The translations under genes were made by a program, and so were the position numbers. Positions 26,160 through 40,200 of a DNA stretch of 64,000 bases are shown in pieces (the first letter of the stretch is position 1; each line of letters starts with the position of its first letter). The stretch lies in assembly GCA_026874595.1 (NCBI GenBank), contig CM049317.1:55958118-56022117 (forward strand), given 5' to 3'. The notes beneath the pieces are model-generated. The model did no database searches. It saw nothing but the letters and a program-made list of their open reading frames with translations, and had not been told where the DNA came from. This DNA comes from Sipunculus nudus. Lineage: Eukaryota > Annelida > Sipuncula > Golfingiida > Sipunculidae.

Positions 26160-26400
26160 TTCAGTCAGTTAGTGCATTAGAAGCAAAATCTTTCCAAATT
26201 TGATGAAATGTCCAAATGTCATACCGGTCTTAAAAAAAGGATAATCCTCTTATAAAGAAAAACAACCGTCCGGTCAGCCTCTTGACCTCTATTTCAAAGG
26301 TTTTTGAAGAAAAAAACCTGATAGCCTTCCAGCTTGAAACTTTTCAAAACCAATTATTTCAGCGCGATAACCTTACAGGACTTTGATTTTTTTTCCTCAC
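26160..26400 (+). pseudogene. LINE reverse-transcriptase fragment, frameshifted
   Basis: Readable in two frames as IPVLKKG and then DNPLIKKNNRPVSLLTSISK and VFE, which fits the common non-LTR reverse-transcriptase pattern (K-K-G-D...N-(Y/N)-R-P-V-S-L-L). A frameshift lies after the KKG and no intact domain surrounds it. A dead fragment. Confidence 0.7.
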
Positions 26401-27729
26401 AAAACTCACCAACACTACTAACACTACTTTTCCACATATTATCTCATAACATATTTCCATGGTAGAAATATAATCAGCGCTAACGAGGACCGATGGCGAA
26501 TTTCCGTCTATCACCGCTCACACCCGCCGGCAAGTATACATACATTACATTGCGAAACATCGAAACGATGATACAGCATGCAATTAAAGCGTATACCGGT
26601 AACCGTGTCGTTGTGGATTATCGATATATCGGTATATTTATACAACCCTAATATATATACACATATATATAGAGAGAGAGGTATATATTCTATAAAAGTC
26701 TCTCAGTCCCTACTTTATGTCAGTCTCTGTCTGTTTGCTTGTCATGTTCAGCTGTCTCTGTCAGTCTGTCTAACTCTGTGTATATATAGTGTTTAGTATT
26801 TCAATCTTCGTGGATTTTACATAATTGTTTCGTTATGACCTATTACTGTAGGCCCTGACACATTAAAAATATATTTTTTATTAATTATTATAATAGGATT
26901 TATAAACCTCGAGCAAACGAAAACTGAAGCGCCAATAGACCATGACACAGGCACGACAAAATAATGATTTATGTAAACCTTATCCCAGCCAACGAGGTCA
27001 ATACACGGACGCATTGCATATCCAGTCGAGTTTGTATATGTATATGTACTATATTTTTGCATCTCCGTTTATTAACCATATGAAAGAAAAAAAAAACCTT
27101 TGATATATTTCCAATGCAGAGTAGCAGAGCGAATCGAAATTAATCGTCCGTGGACCAGAGACCTCGGGACAATGCGCTCTGTGTATACTGATGTAAAATC
27201 ACTGTTTCTCGACCGCGTTACTTAATGCGACATGAATAATTTAAACCACTGTGTGACATGTTGACCTTGTGTCTATATTGTACTTAGAGCAGGGGCGGAT
27301 CGAGAAATTTTCATTTGGGGGGGGGGGGGGTCGGGAAATAATCGTTATAAATTTATATATATATATATATATATTTAAGAAAAAGAAAATATAAAGGTTT
27401 AGACGGAACGTAAATGCAGCCTGAAAAATGAACAAATTTATATTTTAGGGGTTAATGGAAAATCATGCACCATAATACCCTTCAGCAGGATCTATAAAAT
27501 TCGAAATTCTATTTATATATTTTCTTTAAAATAAAGACATAAAGACACCACGGGTTTATAATACATTTATCAATGGAAAGTCGTGAATCCGATCGTATTT
27601 ACTTCAAGCGTCCCTGCATATGGTGGAAGGTGTTGGCTGGGGACATTCCATGAAGAGTTTTTATTTCACCTGTTAAAGATAACAACTCTTACCCGAATGA
27701 GTTCGGGTGGGGGCAGGGGCGTCAAAACA

Positions 27730-27780
27730 TGTTTAGGGTGGGGGGGGGGGGGGGGGGGTAACCCCCCCCCAACTTTTTAG
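27730..27780. repeat. G and C homopolymer tract
   Basis: A run of about 18 G followed by C7. Other G/C runs are at 526-549, 23,600-23,620, 27,318-27,330, 49,299-49,313, 50,248-50,262 and 52,086-52,103. Confidence 0.85.
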
Positions 27781-27888
27781 CAACGGGTGGCGGTCAATGC
27801 AAAATCATCCTCACTGTTCTTCTGAGAATAATACAACCGGTAATTACAATTATAAACGTTGATTCCATTTCTGGGTTTATCATGAAAT

Positions 27889-27937
<49 letters not shown>

Positions 27938-28017
27938 ACCTTTTTTAGAAGTTACACAATCTATCAACATAATTCCTTTTTTTTAACTTACAAAATATGT
28001 CACACAATGAATATTAT

Positions 28018-28087
<70 letters not shown>

Positions 28088-29593
28088 GGGGGGTTATATA
28101 AGGTCCCAACTATGATTACCCCACGCTTTGAGTCACCTGTCCACACCCTTGCAGATAAATTAATGCCACTGGGTGAGGGGACTAAAGCGCCCCCCCCCCG
28201 TCCTAAGCTCCCCCTGGATCCGTCACTGGAGAGTACACCAGGACAAAAGTACAAGTGGATGATATCACGAAACAGGAGAGGACGTGAAGTGATCAATCAA
28301 GAGAGGCTGAAGTGCCCGTTATCAAAGACTCCGATCTACGCCTCTTATTTAAGTATATTTTGTTAACTCTCGCCGTTTAAATATAAAACAATAAAACAAT
28401 AGAAATAGAATACAGTGAGAAATCTCAGCCACAGGAGACGTTGTAAAAACATCCGTAGTTCGTGTGTACCGAGCATGTGGTTTGGTTGACGGAACTTGTA
28501 TGTAAACATACGGAATTTAAAGGTAGGTGGAAATACTTATGTTAAATAGGCATATTATTAGATATGGCCGCTAGACGATTTCTAATAACGGCCTATGTAA
28601 TCACCTGTTTTCGATGTGTGCGTGTGTGTGTGTGCGTGTGTGTGGGTGAGATAATGATGGTGTTTGTGTGTGTGTCCGGTGTGCATGTGTGGTTAGGGGT
28701 GCTACCTGCATGCACGTTGACGTAACCGGTGAATTCCCCAAAAAGTTTTTTTTTTTTTGCATATTTTAGGCGTATCACGCGTTTAAATAAGACCAATAAG
28801 ACCAATGGGCGTATAGATTGAAGTGGGCGGAGCTGTTTCCGTTTGAACAAAGATCGAATAAGTGTTTCTCTTATTGATAGTTTGTCTGGTTTTATTAGTC
28901 ACTACCCAGTATCCGTTCTTCTTTATGGAACTAATTAGAAAAAAAACTACTGAGCTTCTCTTTGTGTTCGCAAAGTATCAAATTTGCGATATTCACGAGA
29001 GGAAAATTATCGCATGCAGGTTTAGAACCTTTGTGCTTAGATGCACCAACTACACCGGAATCAGGTACCTAATATTAGGGCCACGAAAATTAAACCCTGC
29101 AAACTCTTACAGTCTTGAAGCACATTTCTCACAACTCTTTATAGTTTTTCACAAGAGTATGTACACAGAATATATACATTGCCTTTAAGTGGCACACTCG
29201 TATTTTTTCTCTTAGGAATACATTATGTTGACTGCTCCTATATGACGTACAGAAGGACAGGGCGTGGATCAGTGTCACCTCTTTCTAAGGTGATCCCAGT
29301 AGGACTTTAACATTTAAGAAATGTTGAACTCGATCTCATGTTATATATCTAGAAATGGTTTAAAAATTTATAAACGGAATATAAGTATACTGAGTACTCT
29401 ATACGGAGGTCTAAATATGATAGGGTCTAATATTTGAGAGTCAGAAACTCCACGACATAATCGCAAGGTCGGAAGAAGGAGTGTTTTGGCTTCAGCTCCA
29501 GACACACAGAGTATATACTTTCGGCCATAAACTGTAAGCAGCTGTAAAGTTATTTCTGTTTACAAGGGTATGGAAGCCTGGTGATCCGGTCTC

Positions 29594-30336
29594 TTAACGT
29601 CATATTCCCACATTAGAAGGTGATCTATTCATGTCAATCAAAAGTTGATAATAAAATTTTTAACAGGAGTTTTGGTGACTTAAGTAATTTTTACGGTGTT
29701 ATAAGCAAGCTTGTCCGAGTTTATTTATAGCTGAATAAAGACGATCGTATTCATACAGTTTTGAATACGCATAAGCACATAAGTCATTTTAATATAAGGA
29801 GACCCGTCTTAAGGGAACGGATATTAGAAATACCCTTGTATCTTTGTGAATCCCAGTAAATCTGCTTACGAGCTGGCTGGCGCCGCTATAATCTGGCCAC
29901 ACGCATATATGCAGTATTTTTCTGTAGTGATTTACGATTTTGTTCGCTAGATCAAGAGAAGCTAATTTACAGGTTAAAGTGTGACCGCTCATACTGTAGT
30001 GTTGTTTATCGCTGTCAGCCAGAGGTCTCTGTGCGTCAACAACTCTGATAAGGCATGCTCTGTTTACAATACGTCAAAATATATATGCGTGCTAAAGATG
30101 TGCTGATCTGGTGATCAAGTGAATGCGTGTCTCTTGATTATGTCTTAAGCACCGGTGATCACTGCAGCGATCCCGGGCTGCCTTAACAAAGTAAACTTAT
30201 CTCCCAGACTCATCCGTACTGGCTGTATATAAAGGTATATTGTGTACTAAGAAAAAAACATGTTGTGCTACAGGATGCATATAATACACAATTCATTATA
30301 AACTACATAATATATACTTACACAATAAACACACAC

Positions 30337-30395
<59 letters not shown>

Positions 30396-30551
30396 AGTGT
30401 TATAGCCGTGTTAGTCTGTAATTGAAGTGAAAGTAAAGATAAACAGTAAACAGTAAAGCCTTTTAGATATAGATTATCTAGTTTACTAACTAGTTTAGTT
30501 AATAAGCTAGTTAGTCTATATAAAAGGCGTCACTGTTTATCCTTACTTTCG

Positions 30552-30603
<52 letters not shown>

Positions 30604-31160
30604 AAGATAGCATATGTACCTTACCTTTTATAATACTATTTTATTTAATTATATCATAGTTTTGATTGGTCATAAGAGATTATGGTCTCTAAACGTCATA
30701 TTCCCACATTAGAAGGGGATCTATTCATGTCAATCAAAAGTAGATAATAAAATTTGTTTAGCAGGAGTTTTGGTGACGTCAGTAATTTTTACGTTGTAAT
30801 AATAAGCAGGCTTGTCGGAGTTTATTTATAGTTGAATAAAGACGGTCGTATTCATACAGTTTTGAATATGCATGAGGAAATAAGTCATTAAAATATAAGG
30901 AGACCGCAGCGATCCCGGGCTGCCATAACAAAGTAAACTTATCTCCCAGACTATATATGAAGGTATATTGTGTACTTAGAACTGAGCAGGTTGTCCTACA
31001 GGATGCATATAATATACAATTCAATATATACCACATTATATATACGTACACTATACAGAGAAAGTAAAATATAGAGAAAGAGAGCATATGTACCCTACCT
31101 TTTATAATACTATTTTATTTACATATTTCATTGTTTTGATTGGTAATAAGATATCATGGG
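29594..31160 (+). repeat. tandem segmental duplication (29,594-30,688 and 30,692-31,160)
   Basis: Both copies start at AACGTCATATTCCCACATTA and end at GTTTTGATTGGT.ATAAGA. Copy B lacks 29,813-30,168 and the TA/Penelope insert of copy A. Copy B ends at the ATG of the plus-strand gene (31,156), so the duplicated segment is that gene's 5' flank. Confidence 0.85.
30393..30553. mobile_element. Penelope-like foldback remnant inside a (TA)n tract
   Basis: Starts with TAGCCGTGTTAGTCTGTAAT and contains an imperfect inverted repeat whose arms read GTGAAAGTAAAGATAAACAG and, reversed, GCGAAAGTAAGGATAAACAG. The arms and the TTAGTCT blocks resemble ends of Penelope-like elements known from vertebrates. 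TA repeats lie on both sides, and the related segment at 30.9-31.1 kb lacks the insert. Confidence 0.5.
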
Positions 31161-31218
31161 TGACCTCGACGATACAACGGATCTGGTAGACAGGACTGAC
31201 GCCAAGGACCGTGAGGAG
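31156..31218 (+). CDS. plus-strand gene, candidate exon 1
   Basis: 21 codons from an ATG with G at +4, ending GAG GAG before a GTGAGT donor. Begins exactly where the tandemly duplicated 5' segment stops. Confidence 0.5.
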
Positions 31219-34200
31219 GTGAGTAAACCTCTGTGGCCAAGTAAATACAAGTTAACCTAATACCATACAACAACTTTGCCGTCTGGGTTGGCGTAGTTGC
31301 TGCCATCTGACGGTTATTTTTCATACTAACCCGGTCACACTCAATAATGCAAAAAGAATGAAATCTCTCCAAGTTTATATTTCAATTTCAATTATGATAT
31401 AAAGTGTACCGGATCTATAATTCTTTATGTGTTCATTGACCAAACAAATGCTCCAGCGGATAGTAAACAAACGCTTTAAAACGCTTACTTTATTCTCATA
31501 AAGGTCCTTGTGTAGGATATTTCATAAACCATTACGTATATACACCCCTCTAAGCGAACTGACACAAAATTTGTGGAGGGAGGTGGGGAGCTGTCGGTTT
31601 TGAGGAAGGGCCTGTACTTAAGCTTATGGGGATTTCAGATTTTCTGCAGTGCATTTTTTCTTTAATAGACCAACGGTTATATTAATCCTCCGTCAGAGGG
31701 AGCACCAGGCGAGAATGAAAGGAAGGGCCTTCGTGTAGCAAGAAGTTCTCTGAATGCTCCGGTAGGGTGAACCCTCTGGCGGTTAAACACAGAGGGGTCC
31801 CCGTATAGCTATTCCGCAAATTGCCGGCAATTCAACAACTTTATAGTTCCCTGAATCCCCCGGTAGAGTGAGCTCCCGACGGTCATACACAGAGGGGCTC
31901 CCATCCAGCAATTCCGCAAATTGCCGGCAATTTGGCAAATTTGTAGTTCCCTGAATGCTCCGGCAGGGTGAGCCCCGGGGATAATACAGTGAGGGGCTCC
32001 CTATAGCAATTCCGCAAATTGCCGGCAATTTAGCAACTTTGTAGTTCTTAGAATCCTCCGATAGGGTGAGCCCACTATGGTTATACACAGAGAGGTCCCC
32101 ATGTAGCAATTCCGCAAATTGCCGGCAATTTACAACTTTGTAGTTCCCTGAATCCTCCGGTAGGGTGAGCCCCTGACGTTCATACACAGAGGAGCTCCCA
32201 CCTAGCAATTCCGCAATTGCCGTCAATTTAGCAACTTTGTATTTCTTAGAATCCTCCGGTAGGGTGAGCCCCCGCCGGTCATACACAGAGGGGACCCCAT
32301 CTAGCAATTCAGCAAATTGCCGGCAATTTAGCAACTTTGTAGTTCCCTGAATGCTCCAGTAGGGAGAGCCGCGGGGTTCATACACTGAGGGGCTCCCATC
32401 CAGCAAATCCGCAAATTGCCGGCAATTTAGCAACTTTGTAGTTCTTAGAATCCTCCGGTAGGGTGAGCCCACTACGGTTATACACAGAGGGGTTCCCATC
32501 TAGCAATTTTGCAAATTGCTGGCAATTAAGCAACTTTGTAGTTCTTAGAATCCTCCGGTAGGGTGAGCCAACTACGGCTATACATAGAGGGGTCCCCATG
32601 TAGCAATTCCGCCAATTTCCCGGCAATTTAGCAACTTTGCAGTCTTCTGAACCGACCGGTAGATGGAGCCCGGGCGGTTATACACTGGAGGGGGGGGGGG
32701 GGGCCTTCTAGAAAATCCGCAAATTGCCAGCAATTTAGCAACTTTACATTATTCTGAATCCACCGGTAGAGGGAGCCCCCGGGGGTCATACACAGAGGGG
32801 TCTCCACCTAGCATTCCGCAATTTGCCGGCAATTTAGCAGCTTTGTAGTTCCCTGTATGCTCCGGTAGGTAGAGCCCCGGGGATCATACACTGAGGGGCT
32901 CCCATCCAGCAATTCCGCAAATTGCCGGCAATTTAGCAACTTTGTAGTTTTCTAAATCCTACAGTAGGGTGAGCCCCCGCCGGTCAAACACAGAGGGGTC
33001 CCCATCTAGCAATTTTGCAAATTGCCGGCAATTTAGCAACTTTGTAGTTCCCTGAATGCTCCGGTAGAGTGAGCCCCCGCCGGTCAAAAACAGAGGGGTC
33101 CCCATCTAGGAATTCCGCAAATTGCCGGCAATTTAGCAACTTTGTAGTTCTCTGAATCCTCCGGTAGAGTGAGCCCCCACCGGTCAAACACAGAAGGGTC
33201 CCCATCTAGCAATTCCGCAAATTGCCGCCAATTTAGCAACTTTGTAGTTCTTAGAATCCTCCGGTAGGGTGAGCCCATTGCGGTAATACACAGAGGGGTC
33301 CCCATCTAGCAATTCCGCAAATTGCCGGCAATTTAGCAAGTTTGTAGTTCCATGAATGCTCCGGTAGGGTGAGCCCCAGGGATCATACACTGAGGGGCTC
33401 CCATCCAGCAATTCCGCAAATTGCCGGCAATTTAGCAACTTTGTAGTTCTCTGAATCCTCCGGTAGAGTGAGCCCCCGCCGGTCAAAAACAGAGGGGTCC
33501 CCATCTAGGAATTCCGCAAATTGCCGGCAATTTAGCAACTTTGTAGTTCTCTAAATCCTACGGTAGGGTGAGCCCCCGCCGGTCAAATACAGAGGGGTCC
33601 CAATCTAGCAATTTTGCAAATTGCCGGAAATTTAGCAACTTTGTAGTTCCCTGAATGTTCCGGTAGGGTGAGCCCCAGGGATCATACACTGAGGGGTCCC
33701 CATCTAGCAATTTTGCAAATTGCCGGCAATTTAGCAACTTTGTAGTTCTCTGAATCCCCCGGTAGAGTGAGCCCCATCTGGTCAAACACAGAGGGGTCCC
33801 CATCTAGTAATTTTGCAAATTGCTGGCAATTAAGCAACTTTGTAGTTCTTAGAATCCTCCGGTAGGGTGAGCCAAATACGGTTATACATAGAGGAGTCCC
33901 CATGTAGCAATTCCGCAAATTGCCGGCAATTTAGCAACTTTGTAGTTCCCTGAATGCTCCGGTAGGGTGAGCCCCGGGGATCATACACTGAGGAGCTCCC
34001 ATCCAGCAATTCCGCAAATTGCCGGCAATTTAGCAACTTTGTAGTTCTCTAAATCCTACGGTAGTGTGAGCCCCCGCCGGTCAAACACAGAGGGGTTCCC
34101 ATCTAGCAATTTTGCAAATTGCCGGCAATTTAGCAACTTTGTAGTTCCATGAATGTTCTGGTAGGGTGAGCCCCATCTGGTCAAACACAGAGGGGTCCCC

Positions 34201-37200
34201 ATCTAGCAATTTTGCAAATTGCTGGCAGTTAAGCAACTTTGTAGTTCTTAGAATCCTCCGGTAGGGTGAGCCAACTACGGCTATACATAGAGGGGTCCCC
34301 ATGTAGCAATTCTGCAAATTGCCGGCAATTTAGCAACTTTGTAGTTCCCTGAATGTTCCGGTAGGGTGAGCCCCAGGGATCATACACTGAGGGGTCCCCA
34401 TCTAGCAATTTTGCAAATTGCCGGCAATTTAGCAACTTTGTAGTTTCCTGAATGCTCCGGTAGGGTGAGCCCCGGGGATCATACACTGAGGTGATCCCAT
34501 CCAGCAAATCCGCAAATTGCCGGCAATTTATCAACTTTGTAGTTCTCTGAATCCCCCGGTATAGTGAGCCCCATCTGGTCAAACACAGAGGGGTCCCCAT
34601 CTAGCAATTTTGCAAATTGCTGGCAATTAAGCAACTTTGTAGTTCTTAGAATCCTCTGGTAGGGTGAGCCAACTACGGCTATACATAGAGGGGTCCCCAT
34701 GTAGCAATTCCGCAAATTGCCGGCAATTTAGCAACTTTGCAGTCTTCTGAATCGACCGGTAGATGGAGCCCGGGCGGTTATACACTGGGGGGGGGGGCCC
34801 TTCTAGAAAATCCGCAAATTGCCAGCAATTTAGCAACTTTACATTTTTCTGAATCCACCGGTAGAGGGAGCCCCCGGGGGTCATACACAGAGGGGTCCCC
34901 ACCTAGCATTCCGCAATTTGCCGGCAATTTAGCAACTTTGGAGTTCTTTGAATCCTCCGGTAGAGGGAGCCCGGGCGGTCATACACTAAGAGGACCCCTT
35001 CTAGCAATTCCGCAAATTGCCGGCAATTAAGCAACTTTGGAGTTCTTTGAATCCTCCGGTAGAGGGAGCCCGGGCGGTCATACACTGAGGGGACCCCTTC
35101 TACCAATTCTGCAAATTGCCGGCAATTTAGCAACTTTGCAGTTTTCTGAATCCACTGGTAGAGGGAGCCCGGGCGGCCATACACTGAGGGGCCCTCTTCT
35201 AGCAATTCCACAATTTGCCGGCAATTAAGCAACCCTGGTCTGCCTGATTAAATACTTATACGCTGATGCCCAATTGACTGTATACTTGCTTTGGAGCACA
35301 AGTCCACTGCCTGTAAGTAGTGTAACCCCCATTGTACATGGCCTGTGAAAGTTGTGATGTCGTGAAAAACGTAAAAATCATCATTAAGCCAATTCCTATA
35401 AGGATACAAGGCTTACAGGGGTTGATGAGTTTATTACTATACCAATATTATTGTTCTATTGTTTGTGTATGGACTTTGTCAGGTTCCCCAGAGTATAAAA
35501 CCATTTAATAATTTTTTTCTCCTTTTTTGGGGGTTAGTTTTTTCTGTTTTTCTTTCTTCTGTCATGTTTGTGCTATATCTCACATATGGCTGATTTAAAA
35601 AAACAACCTTCTTGCGTAATATTAGTCTGAGGTGACAGAGTTGCACCTGATATTTACTTTGGACCTTGACCTGATATCCATGGTCATACACTCCATAGCT
35701 GATTCAAAATTATCGCTCAGTTGGGCGGGACGCCAGTGATCCTAAGACTGATAAGAAACATCTAGTTTTTCTTTATTTACGGACATGTAAACCACCATAC
35801 TAAAAAAATTTTGGGAAGATATGATTTTATAAAATAAAGAACGGAACAGGCTCTATAAAAACAAAAGTTCATGACTCCAGATTAATTTTTCAAAAGGTTT
35901 TATTCTCACAAAATAAAAACATGATGTACGTTTAACTGAAACATCTTTATCAATTGATGCTGTATATGATTGCTAAAGTTTGGAATCTCACTCACAAATT
36001 GACCATTAATCTTTCATAAAACTGTCCAAAGATACTACCTGCTTGGACAGATCATTCCAACCAATCTGGCACCATATCTTAAGATATCCAAAATTAACGT
36101 GTGCAACAAATAATAAGATAATCCATGAAATAACCATGGAGAAATCGTATGAATATTTACTTGAAATAGACCATGAGAAGGGAAATTTCACATCTGATAG
36201 TCTTTTTTATAAGCATTATTTTTCCTAATTTTGTTAAATCTTTGAATGATGACCAGAAAATGGGTATGCCGGATGAATTTTGTTTTCATAGTAAGACAAA
36301 TAACTGAGTTATAAATATCAGTTGAATGTTAAATGGGAATTTCTACTTAAATTGAAAAGTACTCACTACAAGAAATATTAAATATGTGTGGCTTATATAC
36401 AAAAGATACATTTATCTAAGATGGATAAGCATAGCAAATTTCAAAGCAATGTATGGATTAATTATTGCAAAATGGAATTCCTCATGAACTTCAAATGATA
36501 AGATCATTGTAAAACTTGGGTAAATTTTGTTCAAATGTATGATTAACAACAGGAATGTATGAGTACATGATATTTATTATTTTCAATTTATGACCCTTTA
36601 ATCAATTTTAATGCAGCAGGGATTATGATTCAGATGAGTCTGGCTGTCAAGGTTTTTACAGTCACATATAGCTCATAGAATATAGGTTATTATGACTTAA
36701 TTTGGGGTTTCCTACATGATTCACCAGGACTTGTTTGGAAGCATGATCTCCCTCAAGAAACATCTTGTACTGTGACCTAGTGTTTGATGTTGCCATATTT
36801 CTTTGCTTAACTTTCTTCAGCTGAAAGAAACAGATTATCATTACTTCTTCATAAATATAGAGACTTTCCCACAAACACAACTGGTAAGGGATTTTGTGAG
36901 GGAAATACTGTACATTTATTTTATAGTTATAATTGAAAAGGTGTTCCCATCTGCAAAAGTATGGCCATCAATCCATATAGGAAAGAAATGTTCCAAAAGG
37001 GCGCCCTGAACCTGCGAGTCTTTTCTGTAGCACTTAAAGGAAATATTTACAAGCAGAATATATTTTGTGTATTTTTCTGTTTAATATATATTTTACTATA
37101 CAGTTGTAAACACATTCACTGGAAGACAAGGCTATAGGACAAAAGTGTGGACTAACAAAACCATGTCTTCATAATAAATTTTTACAGGAAGGCATTAATC

Positions 37201-40200
37201 GTTATATGTTGAGCCCTTTACTTTTCTGACAGCATTTCCAACTTAACACAAGTCCAAAAATATTTAACAGCAGTGTGTTTAACATGTTTTTCATAGTCTG
37301 ATGTTATAGTCCAGCTTTTAATCAGCAGTATACCCTAATATGTTTTGATAATATCAATGTCACATATGACTTAACGGCTATATGTGCGTCATTTCCTCAT
37401 TTGTATGATTTATTCACATTTTGAGGCAAAGCTAAGGCCATACACTAATTATATCAATGAACTATGGCTATAATACAATACCAGTTAATATGATCATGTC
37501 AGTACATTTGGCACAATTTCAAACAGTTTTAAGCCCAATTTATAGAGCGGGGGGTGGGATGAAGAATCTATGAGAAAAACTGAGAAAGGATTTTTATATA
37601 TTTTATGCAAACTTCAGTGGGAAGTACAAGGGGGTTACACTTGAATGAAAATTTGGAAAAGAATATTTTTCCAAGGTTTTATATGCAGGTACATAAATTT
37701 AGGGGTGAGAGTATCGGATTTCCCAAATTTGTTAGATAATACCCACCCCTACTCGTATAGGCCTAAGTAGCAGTAATGGTGTTACCACTTGCTAGTCTAC
37801 GGATGGAATGACGACCGACAAAGACCATATGTACCTAAAATGACTAAGAGTCATCTGAGCTGAAAATGAAAGGTGAAGCACCAAAACAGTGAAAATCGTG
37901 GAAATGTGCATTTGTGATGAAGACGGGAAAAACAGTTATTAAAAAAAATATGAACACAGTGAGGGAGTTTAGATATTTGCCAGGCACAGTGTGACTCTAG
38001 GATGTAAAGGAAAAGTATAGGATCAATGGCTCTTCCTAATTATTTAGCTGAAGTTAAATTGGGCGAGGCCGTTTTGGGTAAGGTAGTTTTACATAGGGAA
38101 CAAGGAGGTCCAAAGGATTAATAATTACCAGTCAAATGATGCCTTGCTGTTATAGTGAAATGGAAGTTGGAAAATGAATCATATTCGTTGGATGGAAGCC
38201 TCATACTCAGCCGTACAAAAGCCATCAACTATATCGATCGAATAAAATAACATTTTATTCACTTTATATTCAAATATTATTTATTCATTTGATTCAGACA
38301 GGGAGTTAATATGTGCACATGATTGCCCTACTGGGCACCCTTTGCTTAATGTGGTACATGTATATACCCTAATCCTTGTGCATGAAATACACCAGTGAGT
38401 GTTTACTTCAGTAAGTGTTTGTCACTATTAATATACGCAATATCCGGGATACGAGTTACCATAACCCTTCTAACGCGAAATACACCAGTATGTGTTTACA
38501 CTAGTAAGTGTTTATAACTATTAATATATGGCATATCCTGGATATAACTATTAATATATGCTAAATCCGTATCCAGAGCAAGTGTTAGTCACTATTAATA
38601 TATGCTATATCCGGGATACGGGTTACCCTAAGCATTCGGACATGAGATACTCCGGTAGGTCTTTGTTACTATTAATATATGCTGAATGCGGGATACGGGT
38701 TACACTAACCCTTCGGACATGGAATACTCCAGTAAGTGTTTGTCACTATTAATATATGCTTTATCCGGGGTAGGGGTTACCTTAACCCTTCGAGCATGAA
38801 ATACACCAGTAAGTGTTTACTCTAGTAAGTGTTTGTCACTTTTAATATATGGTATATACTGCATACGGGTTACCCTTACCCTTCGGGCATGAAATGCCCC
38901 ATTATGTGTCTGTCCCTATCCGGAGCAAGTGTTAATCTCTATTAATATATGTTATATCCGGGATACGGGTTACCCTAACCCTTAGGGCGTGAAATACTCC
39001 ATTAAGTGTTAGTTACTATTAGTAATATGCTATATCAGGAATACAAGTTACCCTGACACTGTGTACATGAAATACTCCAGTAAGTGTTTGTCACTCTTAA
39101 TATATGCTATTTCTGGGATACAGGTTACCCTAACCCTTCGGGCATGAAATATTCCAATAAGTGTTTGTCACATTTAATATATGCTATATCCGGGATACGG
39201 GTTAGCCTTACCCTTCGGGAATGAAATACACCAGTAAGTGTTTGTAACTATTAGTATTTGCTATATCCGGTGTACGAGTTACCCTAACACTTCGAGCATG
39301 AAATACTCCATTATGTGTTAGTCACTATTAGTAATATGCTATATCCGGGGTACGAGTTACCCTGACACTTTGTACATGAAATACTCCAGTTAGTGTTTGT
39401 CACTATTAATATATGCTATATCCGGGATACGGGTTACCCTAACCCATAGGGCATGAAATACTCCATTAAGTGTTAGTCCCTATTAGTAATATGCTATATC
39501 AGGGATACGAGTTACCGTGACACATTATACATGAAATACTCCAGTAAATGTTTGTCACTATTAATATATGCTATTTCCGGGATACGGGTTACCCTAACCC
39601 TTCGGGCATGAAATATTCCAAAAAGTGTTTGTCACATTTAATATATGCTATATCCGGGATACGGGTTAGCCTAACCCTTCGGGAATGAAATACTCCAGCA
39701 AGTGTTAGTCACTATTAGTAATATGCTATATCAGGGATACGAATTACCCTGACACTTTGTACATGAAATACTCCAGTAAGTGTTTGTCACTATTAATATA
39801 TGCTATTTCCGGGATACGGGTTACCCTACCCCTTCGGGCATGAAATATTCCAATAAGTTTTTGTCACATTTAATATATGTTATATCCGGGATACGGGTTA
39901 GCCTTACCCTTCGGGAATGAAATACTCCAGTAAGTGTTTGTCACTATTAGTATTTGCTATATCCGGTATACGAGTTACCCTAACACTTCGAGCATGAAAT
40001 ACTCCAGTAAGTGTTTGAATACCTTCGGGCATGAAATACTCCAGTAAGTGTTTGTCACTATTGATATATGCTATATCCGGGATACGGGTTCCCCTAACCC
40101 TTAGGGCATGAAATACTCCAATAAGTGTTTGTCACTATTAATATATGCTATATCCGGGATACGGATTACACTAAGCGTTCGGACATGAGATACTCCAGTA

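Larger units (their letters stand above)
23970..29590. other. intergenic stretch, no firm gene
   Basis: Between the MANBA promoter and the duplicated segment. It holds the tRNA-like sequence, a LINE fragment, several TA and G/C homopolymer tracts and CA/GT repeats near 28,620. A GTAGGT donor-like site follows TTTAAAG at 28,523 and could belong to a 5' UTR exon of the plus-strand gene. This cannot be settled by eye. Confidence 0.4.

Noticed and set aside
31783-32499. 238-codon open frame on the minus strand with repeats such as KLLNCRQFAELLDG
   Set aside because: It runs through the 100-bp satellite and changes unit frame each 100 bases; the repeats are nucleotide repeats, not a protein repeat.
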